Assembly: GCF_900101125.1 (NCBI RefSeq) | Contig: NZ_FNFL01000001.1 | Location: forward strand, 248,001 to 312,000 | DNA length: 64,000 nt | Reading direction: 5' to 3' | From: Sediminibacillus albus | GTDB taxonomy: Bacteria; Bacillota; Bacilli; Bacillales; Amphibacillaceae | In this document: one piece after another, positions 36,328 through 47,433 of the stretch | How positions within the stretch are numbered: the stretch's first letter is position 1 | Layout of the letters: the number at the start of each line of letters is the position of its first letter | Position numbers and translations under genes: made by a program | The notes under the pieces: model-generated | What the model was told of the DNA's origin: nothing | What the model saw: only the letters and a program-made list of their open reading frames with translations | Databases searched by the model: none

Positions 36328-38784
36328 TTATTGTGAATCCTCTTTTGCCTCGAACGGTCTTTGATAAGGAGTATCTCTCCATACCTCTGTTACTTCGCCC
36401 TGCTGATCCGAATCAATTACGTAAGAACCGTTGCTATAACGGTCACTCTTAGGCAATTCCAGCGGCAATAAAGTCTGAACGGTACCAGACGAAGTCTTAA
36501 ATTGTAATACTTCCTTTTCGTTGACAAGATAAAAGCCGACAATTCGATGTGGCTTCTGTTTTAGCTCTCTAAGCATCACAACTCCCCGCTTGGCCCTGGA
36601 CGTTTGTTCAAACTCATTTAATTTCATACGCTTACATGCGCCTCTCTGGGTAATCAACACCAAGCTAGGGTCGGCACCATTCTCGAACACTTGTCCGCTG
36701 ACAACATATTCCCCTTCTTTTAGCTGAATGGCCTTTACTCCGGCCGCACGTTGCCCGACAGGCGTCACTTCAGATTCTTCAAACCACAATCCATACCCTT
36801 TATTTGAAGCAATGAAGATATCATGATTTCCGGAAGTGATAAATACATTCTGGACTAAATCATCTCCCTTCAAATTCACAGCTACGAGAGCTTTGGAGTA
36901 TCGCTGGGCTTCATAAAGATTCAACTCACTCCGTTTGATCATTCCGTTTTTCGTAATGAACAATAAATATTTTCCTTCAGTGAAATCCCGTACGGGAATG
37001 GCTTCTACAATCGTTTCATCTTTTCCAATGGAGACAATGTTGGAAATATGCTGACCGAGATCCTTCCATCTGATATCCGGTAATTCGTGGACAGGCAGAT
37101 ACAAATATCTACCTTTGTTAGTGAATAGCAATAGTTTATCCGTCGTATTGATTTCCTGCAATGCTATCAGATGATCGTCATCTTTAATTGCCAGATCTTC
37201 TCCATTGGAAGCCGCATAGGATCTAAGGCTTGTCCGCTTGATATAACCATCCCTTGTCACTGTAACCAGAATATCTTCACTGGCAACCATTACTTCCAGG
37301 TTGATTTTCAATTCCTCGATTTCCTGTTCGATGACGGTACGACGCTGTTCCGAATATTTCTTTTTCAAACTCTTTAAATCGTCTTTGATTACTTTAAACA
37401 GCTTTTTAGGATTGTTCAAAATTTCTTCCAAACCGGCAATTCGTCCGCGCAATTCTTCTGCTTCTTTCTCCAGAGAAGTGATGTCCGTATTTGTTAAACG
37501 GTATAGCTGTAAATTAACAATTGCTTCTGCTTGCTGCTCGGAGAACTGATATGCTTCTTTAATCCGGGATTTAGCATCCTGTTTATCTTTGGAAGCACGA
37601 ATAGTTGCAATTAATTCGTCCAGAATGGAAATCGCTTTTATTAACCCTTCTACAATGTGAGACCTTTCTTTGGCCTTGCGTAAATCATATTGGGACTGTC
37701 GAGTGACTACATCTTTTTGATGTCCAATATAGGCATCAAGGATCATGTTAAGGTTTAACAATTTCGGTGTTTTATCTTTAATGGCAACCATATTGAAGTG
37801 ATAAGTGATTTGTAAATCGGTGTTTTTATATAGATAGTGGAGAATCCCTTCACTATCAGCATCTTTTTTTAATTCGATGACAATTCTCATACCTGTACGG
37901 TCGGTTTCATCTCGCACTTCAGCTATGCCTTCTACTTTTCTGTCAATGCGGAGTTCATCCATCCGCTTGACTAAGCTGGCTTTGTTTACTTCGTACGGAA
38001 TTTCGTCGATGACGATCTGCTCTCTGTTGGTCCGCATTTTTTCTACTGTTGCCCGCCCACGTACGACCACTTTTCCTTTTCCGGTTTCATAAGCTTTTTT
38101 TAATCCTTCTACTCCTTGAATAATGCCCCCAGTTGGAAAGTCAGGCCCATGAATCACTTTCATCAATTCATCTATCGTAATATCAGGATTGTCGATTTTT
38201 TTAATTACCGCGTCAATAACTTCAGCTAAATTATGCGGAGGAATCTCAGTGGCATAACCAGCAGAAATACCAGTCGAACCGTTTACCAACAGATTAGGAA
38301 ACTTGGCCGGCAGTACGACTGGTTCATTGATGGTATCGTCAAAGTTAGGTACAAATTCAACCGTTTCTTTTTCGATATCCCTGATTAATTCAGAAGAAAT
38401 GCTGGATAGCCTTGCTTCTGTATAACGCATTGCTGCGGGCGGGTCACCATCCACACTGCCGTTATTCCCATGCATTTCTACTAGGACATTACGTACTTTC
38501 CATTCCTGGCTTAACCGCACCATTGCTTCATAAACAGAACTATCTCCATGCGGATGATAGTTACCAATCACAGTACCTACTGTCTTTGCGGATTTACGGA
38601 AAGCTTTATCATGGGTATTCCGTTCTTCGTGCATTGCGTACAGAATTCTACGTTGTACTGGTTTTAAACCATCCCTTGCGTCCGGCAGTGCCCGATCCTG
38701 GATAATATACTTACTATATCTGCCAAACCGGTCTCCAATAACATCTTCCAAGGGCAAATCTAAATATTGTTCTACTTTAGCCAA
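36328..38784 (-). CDS. parC: DNA topoisomerase IV subunit A
   Basis: An 818-residue type IIA topoisomerase cleavage subunit that separates linked daughter chromosomes. The N-terminal winged-helix domain has the quinolone-determining stretch [13 protein letters not shown] with the wild-type serine. The catalytic tyrosine is in [13 protein letters not shown] (about residue 120). The coiled-coil region precedes a C-terminal beta-pinwheel (about 490-800) with degenerate blades. parE is directly upstream, 29 bases away, so they form a parEC operon under the LexA-type site upstream of parE. Confidence 0.96.
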   Translation of the reverse strand: MAKVEQYLDLPLEDVIGDRFGRYSKYIIQDRALPDARDGLKPVQRRILYAMHEERNTHDKAFRKSAKTVGTVIGNYHPHGDSSVYEAMVRLSQEWKVRNVLVEMHGNNGSVDGDPPAAMRYTEARLSSISSELIRDIEKETVEFVPNFDDTINEPVVLPAKFPNLLVNGSTGISAGYATEIPPHNLAEVIDAVIKKIDNPDITIDELMKVIHGPDFPTGGIIQGVEGLKKAYETGKGKVVVRGRATVEKMRTNREQIVIDEIPYEVNKASLVKRMDELRIDRKVEGIAEVRDETDRTGMRIVIELKKDADSEGILHYLYKNTDLQITYHFNMVAIKDKTPKLLNLNMILDAYIGHQKDVVTRQSQYDLRKAKERSHIVEGLIKAISILDELIATIRASKDKQDAKSRIKEAYQFSEQQAEAIVNLQLYRLTNTDITSLEKEAEELRGRIAGLEEILNNPKKLFKVIKDDLKSLKKKYSEQRRTVIEQEIEELKINLEVMVASEDILVTVTRDGYIKRTSLRSYAASNGEDLAIKDDDHLIALQEINTTDKLLLFTNKGRYLYLPVHELPDIRWKDLGQHISNIVSIGKDETIVEAIPVRDFTEGKYLLFITKNGMIKRSELNLYEAQRYSKALVAVNLKGDDLVQNVFITSGNHDIFIASNKGYGLWFEESEVTPVGQRAAGVKAIQLKEGEYVVSGQVFENGADPSLVLITQRGACKRMKLNEFEQTSRAKRGVVMLRELKQKPHRIVGFYLVNEKEVLQFKTSSGTVQTLLPLELPKSDRYSNGSYVIDSDQQGEVTEVWRDTPYQRPFEAKEDSQ

Positions 38785-38813
38785 GTAGGCTCCCCCCGTT
38801 TCAAACTCTCGAT

Positions 38814-40787
<1,974 letters not shown>

Positions 40788-40800
40788 CTACTCTTATCAT

Positions 40801-40829
40801 ATCATAGAACAAACGTTTGCTTGTGTAAA
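40801..40829 (-). promoter_or_regulatory. parE-parC promoter
   Basis: On the minus strand -35 TTTACA (40829-40824) and -10 TATGAT (40806-40801) are exactly 17 bases apart, 35 bases before the parE start. The spacer is occupied by a LexA-type box. Confidence 0.75.
40806..40819. promoter_or_regulatory. LexA (SOS) box in the parE promoter
   Basis: AGAACAAACGTTTG fits the Bacillus SOS consensus CGAAC-N4-GTTCG with two differences in outer positions, and has the same GTTTG right half as box 3 of lexA. It lies between -35 and -10. B. subtilis parEC is a known LexA target. Confidence 0.65.
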
Positions 40830-41351
40830 GAATCATAAGAAAACCTGTTTGCCCGCCAGACCAGGCAGCTTTTTTCCTTTGCTTGATCCTCTTCAACAAG
40901 ATTCTTGCCTTTTCCATTTTAGCTTGTTTTTACGTTTAATCAAATTTCCTCTTATGTAAAAGCATCCCTGCGTGCTCTTATATATCCTAAGGAATAATCG
41001 TGAAAAAAGTCAATCCCTTCTCCCAGCTTCCTGTCAATAAAGGGCATAAAAAGCACCGATTTGCTTAAGAAAAAAAACTGAATACAGCGGGTATGCCGCA
41101 CTATTTAGGACAAAGCAAATAAGTTCAAAGAAAAATCTTCTGCAAAGCAAGGGGGGTATATATTATGGATAAATAACTGGTTTTTCTACAGTTTCATCCC
41201 GAGCTTTCCCCAGGAAGACGCCCGAGCTCACCTTCGGGGCGGCTACCGTGGGAATAACAATATTTTGGAGTGTTTTGGTTGCAACAAAAATACTGTCTCT
41301 AAGGATTCTCTCTTAGGTTAATAACGATGATGCCGAAATAGGAAAATAGAC
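40830..41351. other. Long gap without a gene between parE and yneT
   Basis: About 520 bases. I find no reading frame with a ribosome site (the AAGGGGGG at 41148 leads only to a two-codon frame). A GC-rich stretch at 41206-41262 looks like a decayed piece of the GC-rich repeat core described at 8618 and 20923. A small hairpin GCGGG/CCGC (41088) is also present. The rest is plain AT-rich sequence. Confidence 0.5.
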
Positions 41352-41388
41352 AAAAAATTCAGGCTGCCAAGACTTCCTTGACAGCCTG
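41352..41388 (-). terminator. yneT terminator
   Basis: CAGGCTGcCAAG (41360-41371) pairs with CTTGaCAGCCTG (41377-41388). On the minus strand it is followed by AATTTTTTG and lies 23 bases after the yneT stop. Confidence 0.85.
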
Positions 41389-41410
41389 TAAACCTCTGCA
41401 CACCTAAAGT

Positions 41411-41830
41411 TTATTTTCCTATCGTAATCGAATGAGCTACTTTTATACACGTGTCCATTACAACAGTGAAGTCATTCTCTTTCAAAAATTCATATGCTTC
41501 ATCATGATAAATACCTTGCTGTGCCCAAAAAACGTTTGCTTTTGTTTCTACAGCTTGCCTGGCGATATCCAGGAGAAATTCCGAGCGGCGAAAAATATTG
41601 ATGATATCAATATTTTCTGTAACTTCAGTAAGAGAGTCATAAGCTGGCTCGCCCAACGATTCATCGATTTCCGGATTTACGGGGATTATTTTATAACCCG
41701 CCTTTTGCATTGCTGAAGCGATCTGATAGGATGTACGATCCGGATTATCTGATAATCCTACCACCGCTATTGTCTGGGCATTTTGCAGAATTTCTTTCAT
41801 TTCTTGCTTTGAAGGACTTTGATAAGCCAT
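41411..41830 (-). CDS. yneT: CoA-binding domain protein YneT
   Basis: A 139-residue single-domain Rossmann-like protein of the CoA-binding family (PF13380). The N-terminal nucleotide loop TIAVVGLSDNPDRTSYQIA is at about residues 20-38. Conserved IIPVNP, NIFRRSE and VFWAQQGIYHDEA follow. It is the counterpart of B. subtilis YneT, which also lies next to parE. The function is not established. AAAGGAG precedes the ATG. It starts only 15 bases after the osmolyte transporter gene, so it may share its transcript. Confidence 0.9.
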   Translation of the reverse strand: MAYQSPSKQEMKEILQNAQTIAVVGLSDNPDRTSYQIASAMQKAGYKIIPVNPEIDESLGEPAYDSLTEVTENIDIINIFRRSEFLLDIARQAVETKANVFWAQQGIYHDEAYEFLKENDFTVVMDTCIKVAHSITIGK

Positions 41831-41845
41831 CGATTTGTCTCCTTT

Positions 41846-43369
41846 CTAATCTAATAAGCCTTCGTTCTCTAAGAAATCACGAGCTACTTGTTCGTGGCTT
41901 TCCCCTTCATAGTCTACTCTATAATTCATTTCCCTCATTTGTTCATCTGTAATCTTGCCGGCAAGTTGATTTAATATTCCCTCCAATTCCGGATATTTAT
42001 CCAGCGTTTCCTGTCTCATTAGCGGTGCGCCCTGGTAAGGCGGAAAGAGGTTTTGATCATCTGCTAATGTTGTTAAATTTAATTCCACCATATAGCTATC
42101 CGTCGAGTAAGCATCTATTATGTCTACCTGTCCGCTATCAATAGCTTCTTGCCGTATCCCGGGTTCCATCGTTCTAACTTCGCCAAATTCAATTCCATAA
42201 AGCTCCTGGATACCTTTATACCCATCTTCTCTATCATTGAATTCAAGTGTAAAGCCAGCAGTCACTTCATCTTCTATTGCGTTAAGATCACTAATCGTTT
42301 CCAGATTATGATCAGCAGCAAATTGCTTAGTTGTTGCTAAGGCGTACGTATTGTTATACTTCATTGGCTCCAGCATTGCCATGTTGAATTTTTCTTTCAT
42401 TCCTTGTTTAGCCTGTTCATAAACCTTCCGGGGATCATTACTGGAAGCTTGCTCTTCCATATGAGTGACGATAGCTGTTCCGGTAAATTCCGGATAGATA
42501 TCAATACTCCCCTCTTTTAGCGCGCTAAATACAAATGTCGTTTTACCTAAGCCTTCCTCCAACTCTACATGGAGATTTGTTTCCTCTTCAATTAACAATT
42601 TATACATATTTATCAAGATGGTAGGCTCTGCATTCAGTTTTCCGCCAATGACTAAATCTGTGCGCTCCTCTGTATTAATCAAAAAAGGACTGACTATAAC
42701 TAAAGCAGCGACGATCAGCATGACGATAAGTGAACGAAATCCGGATTTTGCAGAAGTCCGTTCAAACACACGTAATATAAAATCCAGAACTATAGCAAGC
42801 AGGGCCGCTGGGACAGCACCAAGCAAGATCAGATAAATATCGCCGCCGCGGTCAATACCGAGTAGAATGAGTTCGCCCAATCCTCCTGCACCAATTAGCG
42901 CAGCAATCGTCGTTGTACCGACAATCAACACCATCGAAGTTCTGATGCCTGCCATGATCACCGGCATCGCTAATGGCAATTCAATTTTCGCTAACCGGCG
43001 GAAAGAATTCATCCCCATTCCCGTTGCTGCTTCCCTCAAGGCTGGATCAACTTCTTTAATTCCAGTATATGTATTCCTTAAGATCGGCAGCAGTCCGTAA
43101 GCAATCAAAGCAATAATTGCAGGCTGCTTCCCAATTCCTAAAAAGGGGATTAGAAACGCCAGTACCGCCAGACTAGGGATAGTTTGTAATATGGCAGTTA
43201 TCCCTATTGCCGGTTCAGCAATCCGTTTTATTCTCGTTAGCAAAAGGCCAAGCGGAACAGCGATCATTATCGCAATCAACAAGGAAATGATGGAAATTTG
43301 TAAATGCTCCCATATTTTTTCCAAAAGCATTCCTTCTCGGGCGTGAAACACCTCAATGAATTCAGACAT
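41846..43369 (-). CDS. Osmolyte ABC transporter, fused permease and substrate-binding protein
   Basis: A 507-residue fusion of two OpuC/OpuA-type parts. The N-terminal half (about 1-235) is an inner-membrane permease with about six hydrophobic segments and the permease loop EAATGMGMNSFRRLAKIELP. The C-terminal half (about 240-507) is a glycine-betaine/choline-type substrate-binding domain (TDLVIGGKLNAEPTILINMY, DIYPEFTGTAIV), held outside the cell by the permease anchor. It probably imports betaine, carnitine or choline for osmoprotection. The ATP-binding gene upstream overlaps by one base. Confidence 0.9.
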   Translation of the reverse strand: MSEFIEVFHAREGMLLEKIWEHLQISIISLLIAIMIAVPLGLLLTRIKRIAEPAIGITAILQTIPSLAVLAFLIPFLGIGKQPAIIALIAYGLLPILRNTYTGIKEVDPALREAATGMGMNSFRRLAKIELPLAMPVIMAGIRTSMVLIVGTTTIAALIGAGGLGELILLGIDRGGDIYLILLGAVPAALLAIVLDFILRVFERTSAKSGFRSLIVMLIVAALVIVSPFLINTEERTDLVIGGKLNAEPTILINMYKLLIEEETNLHVELEEGLGKTTFVFSALKEGSIDIYPEFTGTAIVTHMEEQASSNDPRKVYEQAKQGMKEKFNMAMLEPMKYNNTYALATTKQFAADHNLETISDLNAIEDEVTAGFTLEFNDREDGYKGIQELYGIEFGEVRTMEPGIRQEAIDSGQVDIIDAYSTDSYMVELNLTTLADDQNLFPPYQGAPLMRQETLDKYPELEGILNQLAGKITDEQMREMNYRVDYEGESHEQVARDFLENEGLLD

Positions 43370-44433
43370 TATTGAATCACCCCATTTTCTTTCTTCGTTT
43401 TACTTTCAAGAAAATGGACGATATCTTCGTAAGAAAGGGTCCCAATCACTCGGTCGTTTTTGACAACAGGCAGCAAATCCGTTTTATTAGCACGGAAGGT
43501 TTCGATCGTTTTTACAAGCTGCAAATAATTTGGAAGCTCTGGATGAACGATTTTTTCCCCGTTTATTAATGTTCCAATATACTCCCCTTCGTGTCCGATA
43601 ATAATATAGCTCCCGGAAGGATTAACGTTTTGTTCTTCTATCTGGGGCAACGTTACTGTCCTGCTCATTGATCGGTCCATTAGGATATCCACTGCTGTTT
43701 GCCAAGGAGATTTTTTTTCACCAATAAAGCTTTTTACAAAATCGTTTTTAGGATGGAGTATTAATTGCTGTGGTTTGTCCACTTGAACTATCTCGCCATC
43801 TTTCATTAAACACACTCTGTCCCCAAGTGCCATCGCTTCGTCAATGTCATGGGTGACAAAGACAATTGTTTTTTTGATTTCCTTTTGCAAATGACGGACA
43901 TCGTTTTGCAGTTGCTCGCGGGTAATTGGATCAAGAGCACTAAAGGGCTCATCCATGAGAATGATATCTGGATCAGCGGCAAGCGCCCGGATGACGCCTA
44001 CACGCTGCTGTTGGCCGCCAGATAATTCATCTGGCTGTCTTTTCCGGAAAGTAGCCGGGTCCAGGCCTACCATTTCCATTAATTCGCTAACCCTGTGGTT
44101 TATGTCACTTTTTTTCCATTTGCGCATCTCCGGAACGATGGTAATATTCTCTTCTATTGTCATATGGGGAAATAAGGCAATTTCCTGTAATACGTATCCT
44201 GTATTCCAACGTAACTCGTGGATATTGTATTCCCGAATGTCTTTGTTATGTATTTTTATCGATCCTGCCGTTGGCTCTATTAATCGATTGATCATTTTCA
44301 GTGTTGTTGTTTTACCGCAGCCGCTAGGCCCGATTAAGGCCATTAATTCCCCATTTTCTATGGTTAAATTTAAAGCTTTCACAGCTTCTGTTCCATCTGA
44401 ATAAGATTTGCCGACATTGTCAAAATGAATCAT
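43369..44433 (-). CDS. Osmolyte ABC transporter ATP-binding protein
   Basis: A 354-residue ATPase of the OpuCA/ProV type that drives the fused permease encoded next. The ABC domain has Walker A IGPSGCGKTTTLKMI, signature DELSGGQQQRVGVIRAL, and Walker B DIILMDEPFSALD with H-loop VTHDIDEA. Two CBS motifs form the C-terminal tail (about 255-350), which in such proteins sense ionic strength. The ATG at 44433 is chosen because GAGGGAG lies 6 bases upstream. An ATG at 44448 overlaps that site. It is divergent from plsY. Confidence 0.92.
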   Translation of the reverse strand: MIHFDNVGKSYSDGTEAVKALNLTIENGELMALIGPSGCGKTTTLKMINRLIEPTAGSIKIHNKDIREYNIHELRWNTGYVLQEIALFPHMTIEENITIVPEMRKWKKSDINHRVSELMEMVGLDPATFRKRQPDELSGGQQQRVGVIRALAADPDIILMDEPFSALDPITREQLQNDVRHLQKEIKKTIVFVTHDIDEAMALGDRVCLMKDGEIVQVDKPQQLILHPKNDFVKSFIGEKKSPWQTAVDILMDRSMSRTVTLPQIEEQNVNPSGSYIIIGHEGEYIGTLINGEKIVHPELPNYLQLVKTIETFRANKTDLLPVVKNDRVIGTLSYEDIVHFLESKTKKENGVIQ

Positions 44434-44606
44434 CGTATTCTCCCTCAAAAATTAAATTTGTTTTTAATTACCTACCCTTAACGTCAGGATGGAAAACATT
44501 TGTTGATAAAGAATTAATTTAGACGTTAAAAGTTAGTGATGTAACTGCTCCCCCTTCGTGGTAAAATATCAATAGATGTCCTCATTGTAAGAAAAGGAGT
44601 TTTAAT

Positions 44607-45188
44607 ATGAATTATATTATTTTTGCAATTATCGCTTACCTGATTGGATCTATTCCTTTTGGACTTATTGTCGGAAAGCTAGGATTTAAAATCGACATCA
44701 GAGAGCATGGCAGCGGCAATTTGGGAGGTACAAATTCTTTTCGGGTACTCGGATTTAAAGCCGGCCTGTTAGTAACTGGTTCCGATATTTTAAAAGGAAC
44801 GGCAGCTACTGTACTGCCTCAAATTATCAATGCCGAAGTCAATCCGCTGGTTATTGGTATATTTGCTGTTATTGGCCATATGTATCCATTGTTTGCGAAA
44901 TTTAAAGGCGGAAAAGCTGTCGCTACTTCCGGCGGAGTTATCCTAGGAGTCAATCCACTGTTATTCGCGATAATGTTAGGAACCTTTTTCCTGATGCTTT
45001 ATTTAACCAAGTATGTATCGCTTGCATCTATGGTAACCGGGGTTGTCACTGTTGCAGTCAGCATAATCTTCCGGGAAACCGGACTGTTGATTGTTACCTC
45101 TCTTATGACTATTTTTGTATTTTACCGGCATAGAGCAAATATTAAACGGATTATTAATAAAACAGAACCAAAAATCACCTGGATGTAA
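44607..45188 (+). CDS. plsY: Acyl-phosphate:glycerol-3-phosphate acyltransferase
   Basis: A 193-residue polytopic membrane enzyme that makes lysophosphatidate from acyl phosphate, the first acylation of phospholipid synthesis. The three conserved motifs are visible: GSIPFG (about 11-16) with SGNLGGTN (about 36-43), [14 protein letters not shown], and the C-terminal [19 protein letters not shown] precedes the ATG. B. subtilis PlsY (YneS) sits next to yneT; here an osmolyte transporter lies between them. Confidence 0.95.
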   Translation: MNYIIFAIIAYLIGSIPFGLIVGKLGFKIDIREHGSGNLGGTNSFRVLGFKAGLLVTGSDILKGTAATVLPQIINAEVNPLVIGIFAVIGHMYPLFAKFKGGKAVATSGGVILGVNPLLFAIMLGTFFLMLYLTKYVSLASMVTGVVTVAVSIIFRETGLLIVTSLMTIFVFYRHRANIKRIINKTEPKITWM

Positions 45189-45190
45189 CC

Positions 45191-45221
45191 AAGAGGGCCT
45201 GGCCAAAGGTTAGGTCCTCTT
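45191..45221 (+). terminator. Hairpin after plsY
   Basis: AAGAGGgCCT pairs with AGGtCCTCTT just after the plsY stop. The T-tract is short, so it is a moderate terminator candidate. Confidence 0.5.
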
Positions 45222-45241
45222 ACTCTGAACAAGCTCATAAA

Positions 45242-45263
45242 TGATAATTTATAATAATTATCA
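45242..45263. promoter_or_regulatory. Fur-family (probably Zur) box upstream of folE2
   Basis: TGATAATT and AATTATCA are perfect 8-base arms with a 6-base spacer. Within them TTATAATAATTATCA (45249-45263) fits the 7-1-7 Fur-family pattern with one mismatch. B. subtilis folE2 (yciA) is Zur-controlled, so Zur is the first guess, but the AT-only arms equally suit Fur or PerR. It lies 44 bases upstream of the best promoter and overlaps a TATAAT at 45250. Confidence 0.5.
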
Positions 45264-45306
45264 ACTAACATAGATTATTCTATTATTCCGTTTTTAAGCT
45301 GAAAAA

Positions 45307-45335
45307 TTGAATAATAAAAGGTTGTTTATTATACT
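45307..45335 (+). promoter_or_regulatory. folE2 promoter
   Basis: -35 TTGAAT (45307-45312) and -10 TATACT (45330-45335) with a 17-base spacer, 38 bases before the folE2 ATG. Confidence 0.65.
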
Positions 45336-45372
45336 TTTAAATAGCTACTGATGGTGGAAAGGAGCCTGAGCT

Positions 45373-46308
45373 ATGAACAATACAGAACAAGTCATAAAAA
45401 AAACCCTTCCAAGCAAAGTGGAACGACATAAACTTTTCGGATCCGTAAACCCTGGTCCACGGACAAAACCAGTTGAGAAAGAACAAATGGCTGATTTACA
45501 AAATTCAAAAAAAGATTTTTTATTTGATATAGATGCAGTAGGGATTGCTAATGTGAAGAATCCCATTAATATCAGCAGTAACATAAAACCATTGAACCAG
45601 ACTACCATAGGTACTTTCAGCTTCACTTCAAGAATAGACAAGGACAGCAAAGGAACAAATATGAGCCGGTTTACCGAGCAGTTAAACGAATACTACCTCA
45701 ATAATTATACGATAGATATCGAGACATTAAAAATCTTTACTAAGGATTTAGCCACAAGGTTAAATCAACAGGATGCCCAAATGGAAGTTTGCTTTCCATG
45801 GTTTTTCGAACGAAAAGGCCCGTCTTCAGAGCTGGCCGGGTTGAACCATGCCAATGCATCTATCCGTGTTGACTTTGATCAAGAGAAGGGGCATCATGTC
45901 GAAGTTTCTTTGTCAGGGACAATCACTACCTTATGCCCTTGTTCCAAGGAAATCAGCGAGTACAGTGCCCATAATCAAAGAGGTATCGTTACAATGACAG
46001 CAAATCTTTCAGAGGAGTTTGATGAAAGGGAAATCGATTGGAAGGAAGCTTTATTAGAAGCAGCGGAGAGTAATGCAAGCGCCCGGATACACCCTGTATT
46101 AAAACGCCCGGATGAAAAAATGGTAACCGAACAGGCATATGAAAATCCACGCTTTGTGGAGGATATCGTGCGCCTGGTCGCTGCGGACTTATATGAACTC
46201 CCCTATGTTGAGAAGTTCTCCGTTTATTGTAAGAACGAAGAATCGATCCACCTGCATGATGCCGTAGCTTCTTTGACATATGATAAGCGACAGGAAGCCC
46301 ATGTGTAA
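45373..46308 (+). CDS. folE2: GTP cyclohydrolase IB
   Basis: A 311-residue tunnel-fold enzyme that makes dihydroneopterin triphosphate from GTP for folate (and queuosine) synthesis. It is the metal-flexible type IB that replaces zinc-dependent FolE when zinc is short. The cysteine of the active site lies in TTLCPCSKEISEYSAHNQRG (around residues 186-205). The C-terminal LPYVEKFSVYCKNEESIHLHDA is typical. AAAGGAG lies 8 bases before the ATG. yidD begins 3 bases after its stop. Confidence 0.93.
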   Translation: MNNTEQVIKKTLPSKVERHKLFGSVNPGPRTKPVEKEQMADLQNSKKDFLFDIDAVGIANVKNPINISSNIKPLNQTTIGTFSFTSRIDKDSKGTNMSRFTEQLNEYYLNNYTIDIETLKIFTKDLATRLNQQDAQMEVCFPWFFERKGPSSELAGLNHANASIRVDFDQEKGHHVEVSLSGTITTLCPCSKEISEYSAHNQRGIVTMTANLSEEFDEREIDWKEALLEAAESNASARIHPVLKRPDEKMVTEQAYENPRFVEDIVRLVAADLYELPYVEKFSVYCKNEESIHLHDAVASLTYDKRQEAHV

Positions 46309-46311
46309 AGG

Positions 46312-46548
46312 ATGAAACTGATGAAGAACCTGCTAATCTTTTTCGTGAAATTTTACCAAAAAGTAATCAGTCCCATCAAGCCGCCAACCTGCAGGTTTTA
46401 CCCTACTTGCTCTCAGTACGGCTTAGTTTCGCTCCAAAGGTTCGGAGCTTTTAAAGGCAGCTTTCTGGCAGTTAAAAGAATTTTAAAGTGTCACCCCTTC
46501 CATCCAGGAGGATTTGACCCTGTCCCCGAAAAAAAGACAAAACCTTAA
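46312..46548 (+). CDS. yidD: Membrane protein insertion efficiency factor YidD
   Basis: A 78-residue protein with the YidD family pattern [20 protein letters not shown] (three conserved cysteines in all, the third in [15 protein letters not shown]). It has an amphipathic N-terminal helix and acts at the inner face of the membrane with the Oxa1/YidC insertase. The start at 46312 is 3 bases after the folE2 stop. A second ATG at 46321 (MKNLLIFF) has the better spacing to AAAGG and could be the real start. It shares the folE2 transcript. Confidence 0.9.
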   Translation: MKLMKNLLIFFVKFYQKVISPIKPPTCRFYPTCSQYGLVSLQRFGAFKGSFLAVKRILKCHPFHPGGFDPVPEKKTKP

Positions 46549-46579
46549 CACCTCTCCGATATAGTTGGAGAGGTGTTTT
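46547..46579 (+). terminator. folE2-yidD terminator
   Basis: AACACCTCTCC pairs perfectly with GGAGAGGTGTT round a 9-base loop, followed by TTT, directly at the yidD stop. Confidence 0.9.
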
Positions 46580-46776
46580 ACGATGTATAGACAGCCATTC
46601 ATGCACAACAAAAGCAAAATTTATAGTTCTGTTATTTAACAGTGCCAATTCGTATCAAGGTTAGGTAATCAAAGAATCACGACAAAAAATTAATACTTGA
46701 ATCTAACTTGATGTTTCATTTCACCTTATTAAGTAAATAGACTTTCATAGAAGGAATTTAAGGAGGAGCTGATGAG

Positions 46777-47064
46777 ATGAATTTACAAATATCAGAGGAA
46801 GCTGCCGAATGGTATAAAAATGAATTGGAATTAGAAGAAACCGATGAGGTTAGGTTTTTTGTACGGTATGGGGGGATTGGCGGCCACCAACCAGGTTTTT
46901 CACTGGGTATAGCTGCAGAAGCACCAAGTGAACCTGTCACTGAATCAGAAGTTCATGGTATTTTGTTTTTTGTAGAGCAGCAAGATTCATGGTATTTTGA
47001 CGGTGCAGACTTGCACATTGAATATAATGGCGAAACAGAAGAACCTAGCTTTGAATATAATTAA
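46777..47064 (+). CDS. yneR: HesB/IscA-like protein YneR
   Basis: A 95-residue protein of the HesB/YadR/YfhF family, related to A-type iron-sulfur carriers. It begins with the characteristic MNLQISEEAAEWYKNELEL and has FFVRYGGIGGHQPGFSLGI. The three cysteines that bind the cluster in IscA are all missing, as in the YneR group, so it is unlikely to carry Fe-S in the usual way. AAGGAGG lies upstream of the ATG. The 195 bases between the yidD terminator and this gene hold no other gene. Confidence 0.88.
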   Translation: MNLQISEEAAEWYKNELELEETDEVRFFVRYGGIGGHQPGFSLGIAAEAPSEPVTESEVHGILFFVEQQDSWYFDGADLHIEYNGETEEPSFEYN

Positions 47065-47098
47065 AGAAACAAAGAGGCATACCCCCTCTTTGTTTCTT
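47064..47098. terminator. Bidirectional terminator between yneR and yneQ
   Basis: AAGAAACAAAGAGG pairs perfectly with CCTCTTTGTTTCTT round a 7-base loop. A- and T-rich arms allow use in both directions between the convergent genes. Confidence 0.85.
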
Positions 47099-47131
47099 AT
47101 ATCGCCTCAATTAGAGAAGTGAGTCACTTTT

Positions 47132-47431
47132 TTAATCGATAAAACGCTCCAGCTGATTCCATTGCTTTTCTGCTGTAAGGATTTTCTTTTGTATCTGTCC
47201 CATTAAATCATAGTGCGGGAAGTGTTCATCTCTGTGTATCCACCTCGGGTCAAGCCCGTATTTATTTCCCCATTCCACCAATTTATCGATATCACTGCAT
47301 CCCACTTTCGTTACAGTGTCACAGTCAGGAAACCTGCTATCAATCCAGTAATGAGTCAGAAAAGCAATCTTCCCTTGAGAAACCTCCTGTTTCCACTTAA
47401 TTAGTTCGTCACGCCTCAGTCCAAACGCCAT
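47132..47431 (-). CDS. yneQ: YneQ-like protein
   Basis: A 99-residue protein from MAFGLRRDELIKWKQ, equal in length to B. subtilis YneQ and in the same place after the thioesterase gene. It is rich in aromatic and charged residues with conserved-looking HYWIDSRFPDCDTVTKVGC and DPRWIHRDEHFPHYDL. The function is unknown. GGAGAG lies 6 bases before the ATG at 47431. A longer frame to 47473 overlaps the preceding gene and is not needed. The start follows the yneP stop by 2 bases. Confidence 0.85.
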   Translation of the reverse strand: MAFGLRRDELIKWKQEVSQGKIAFLTHYWIDSRFPDCDTVTKVGCSDIDKLVEWGNKYGLDPRWIHRDEHFPHYDLMGQIQKKILTAEKQWNQLERFID

Positions 47432-47433
47432 CG

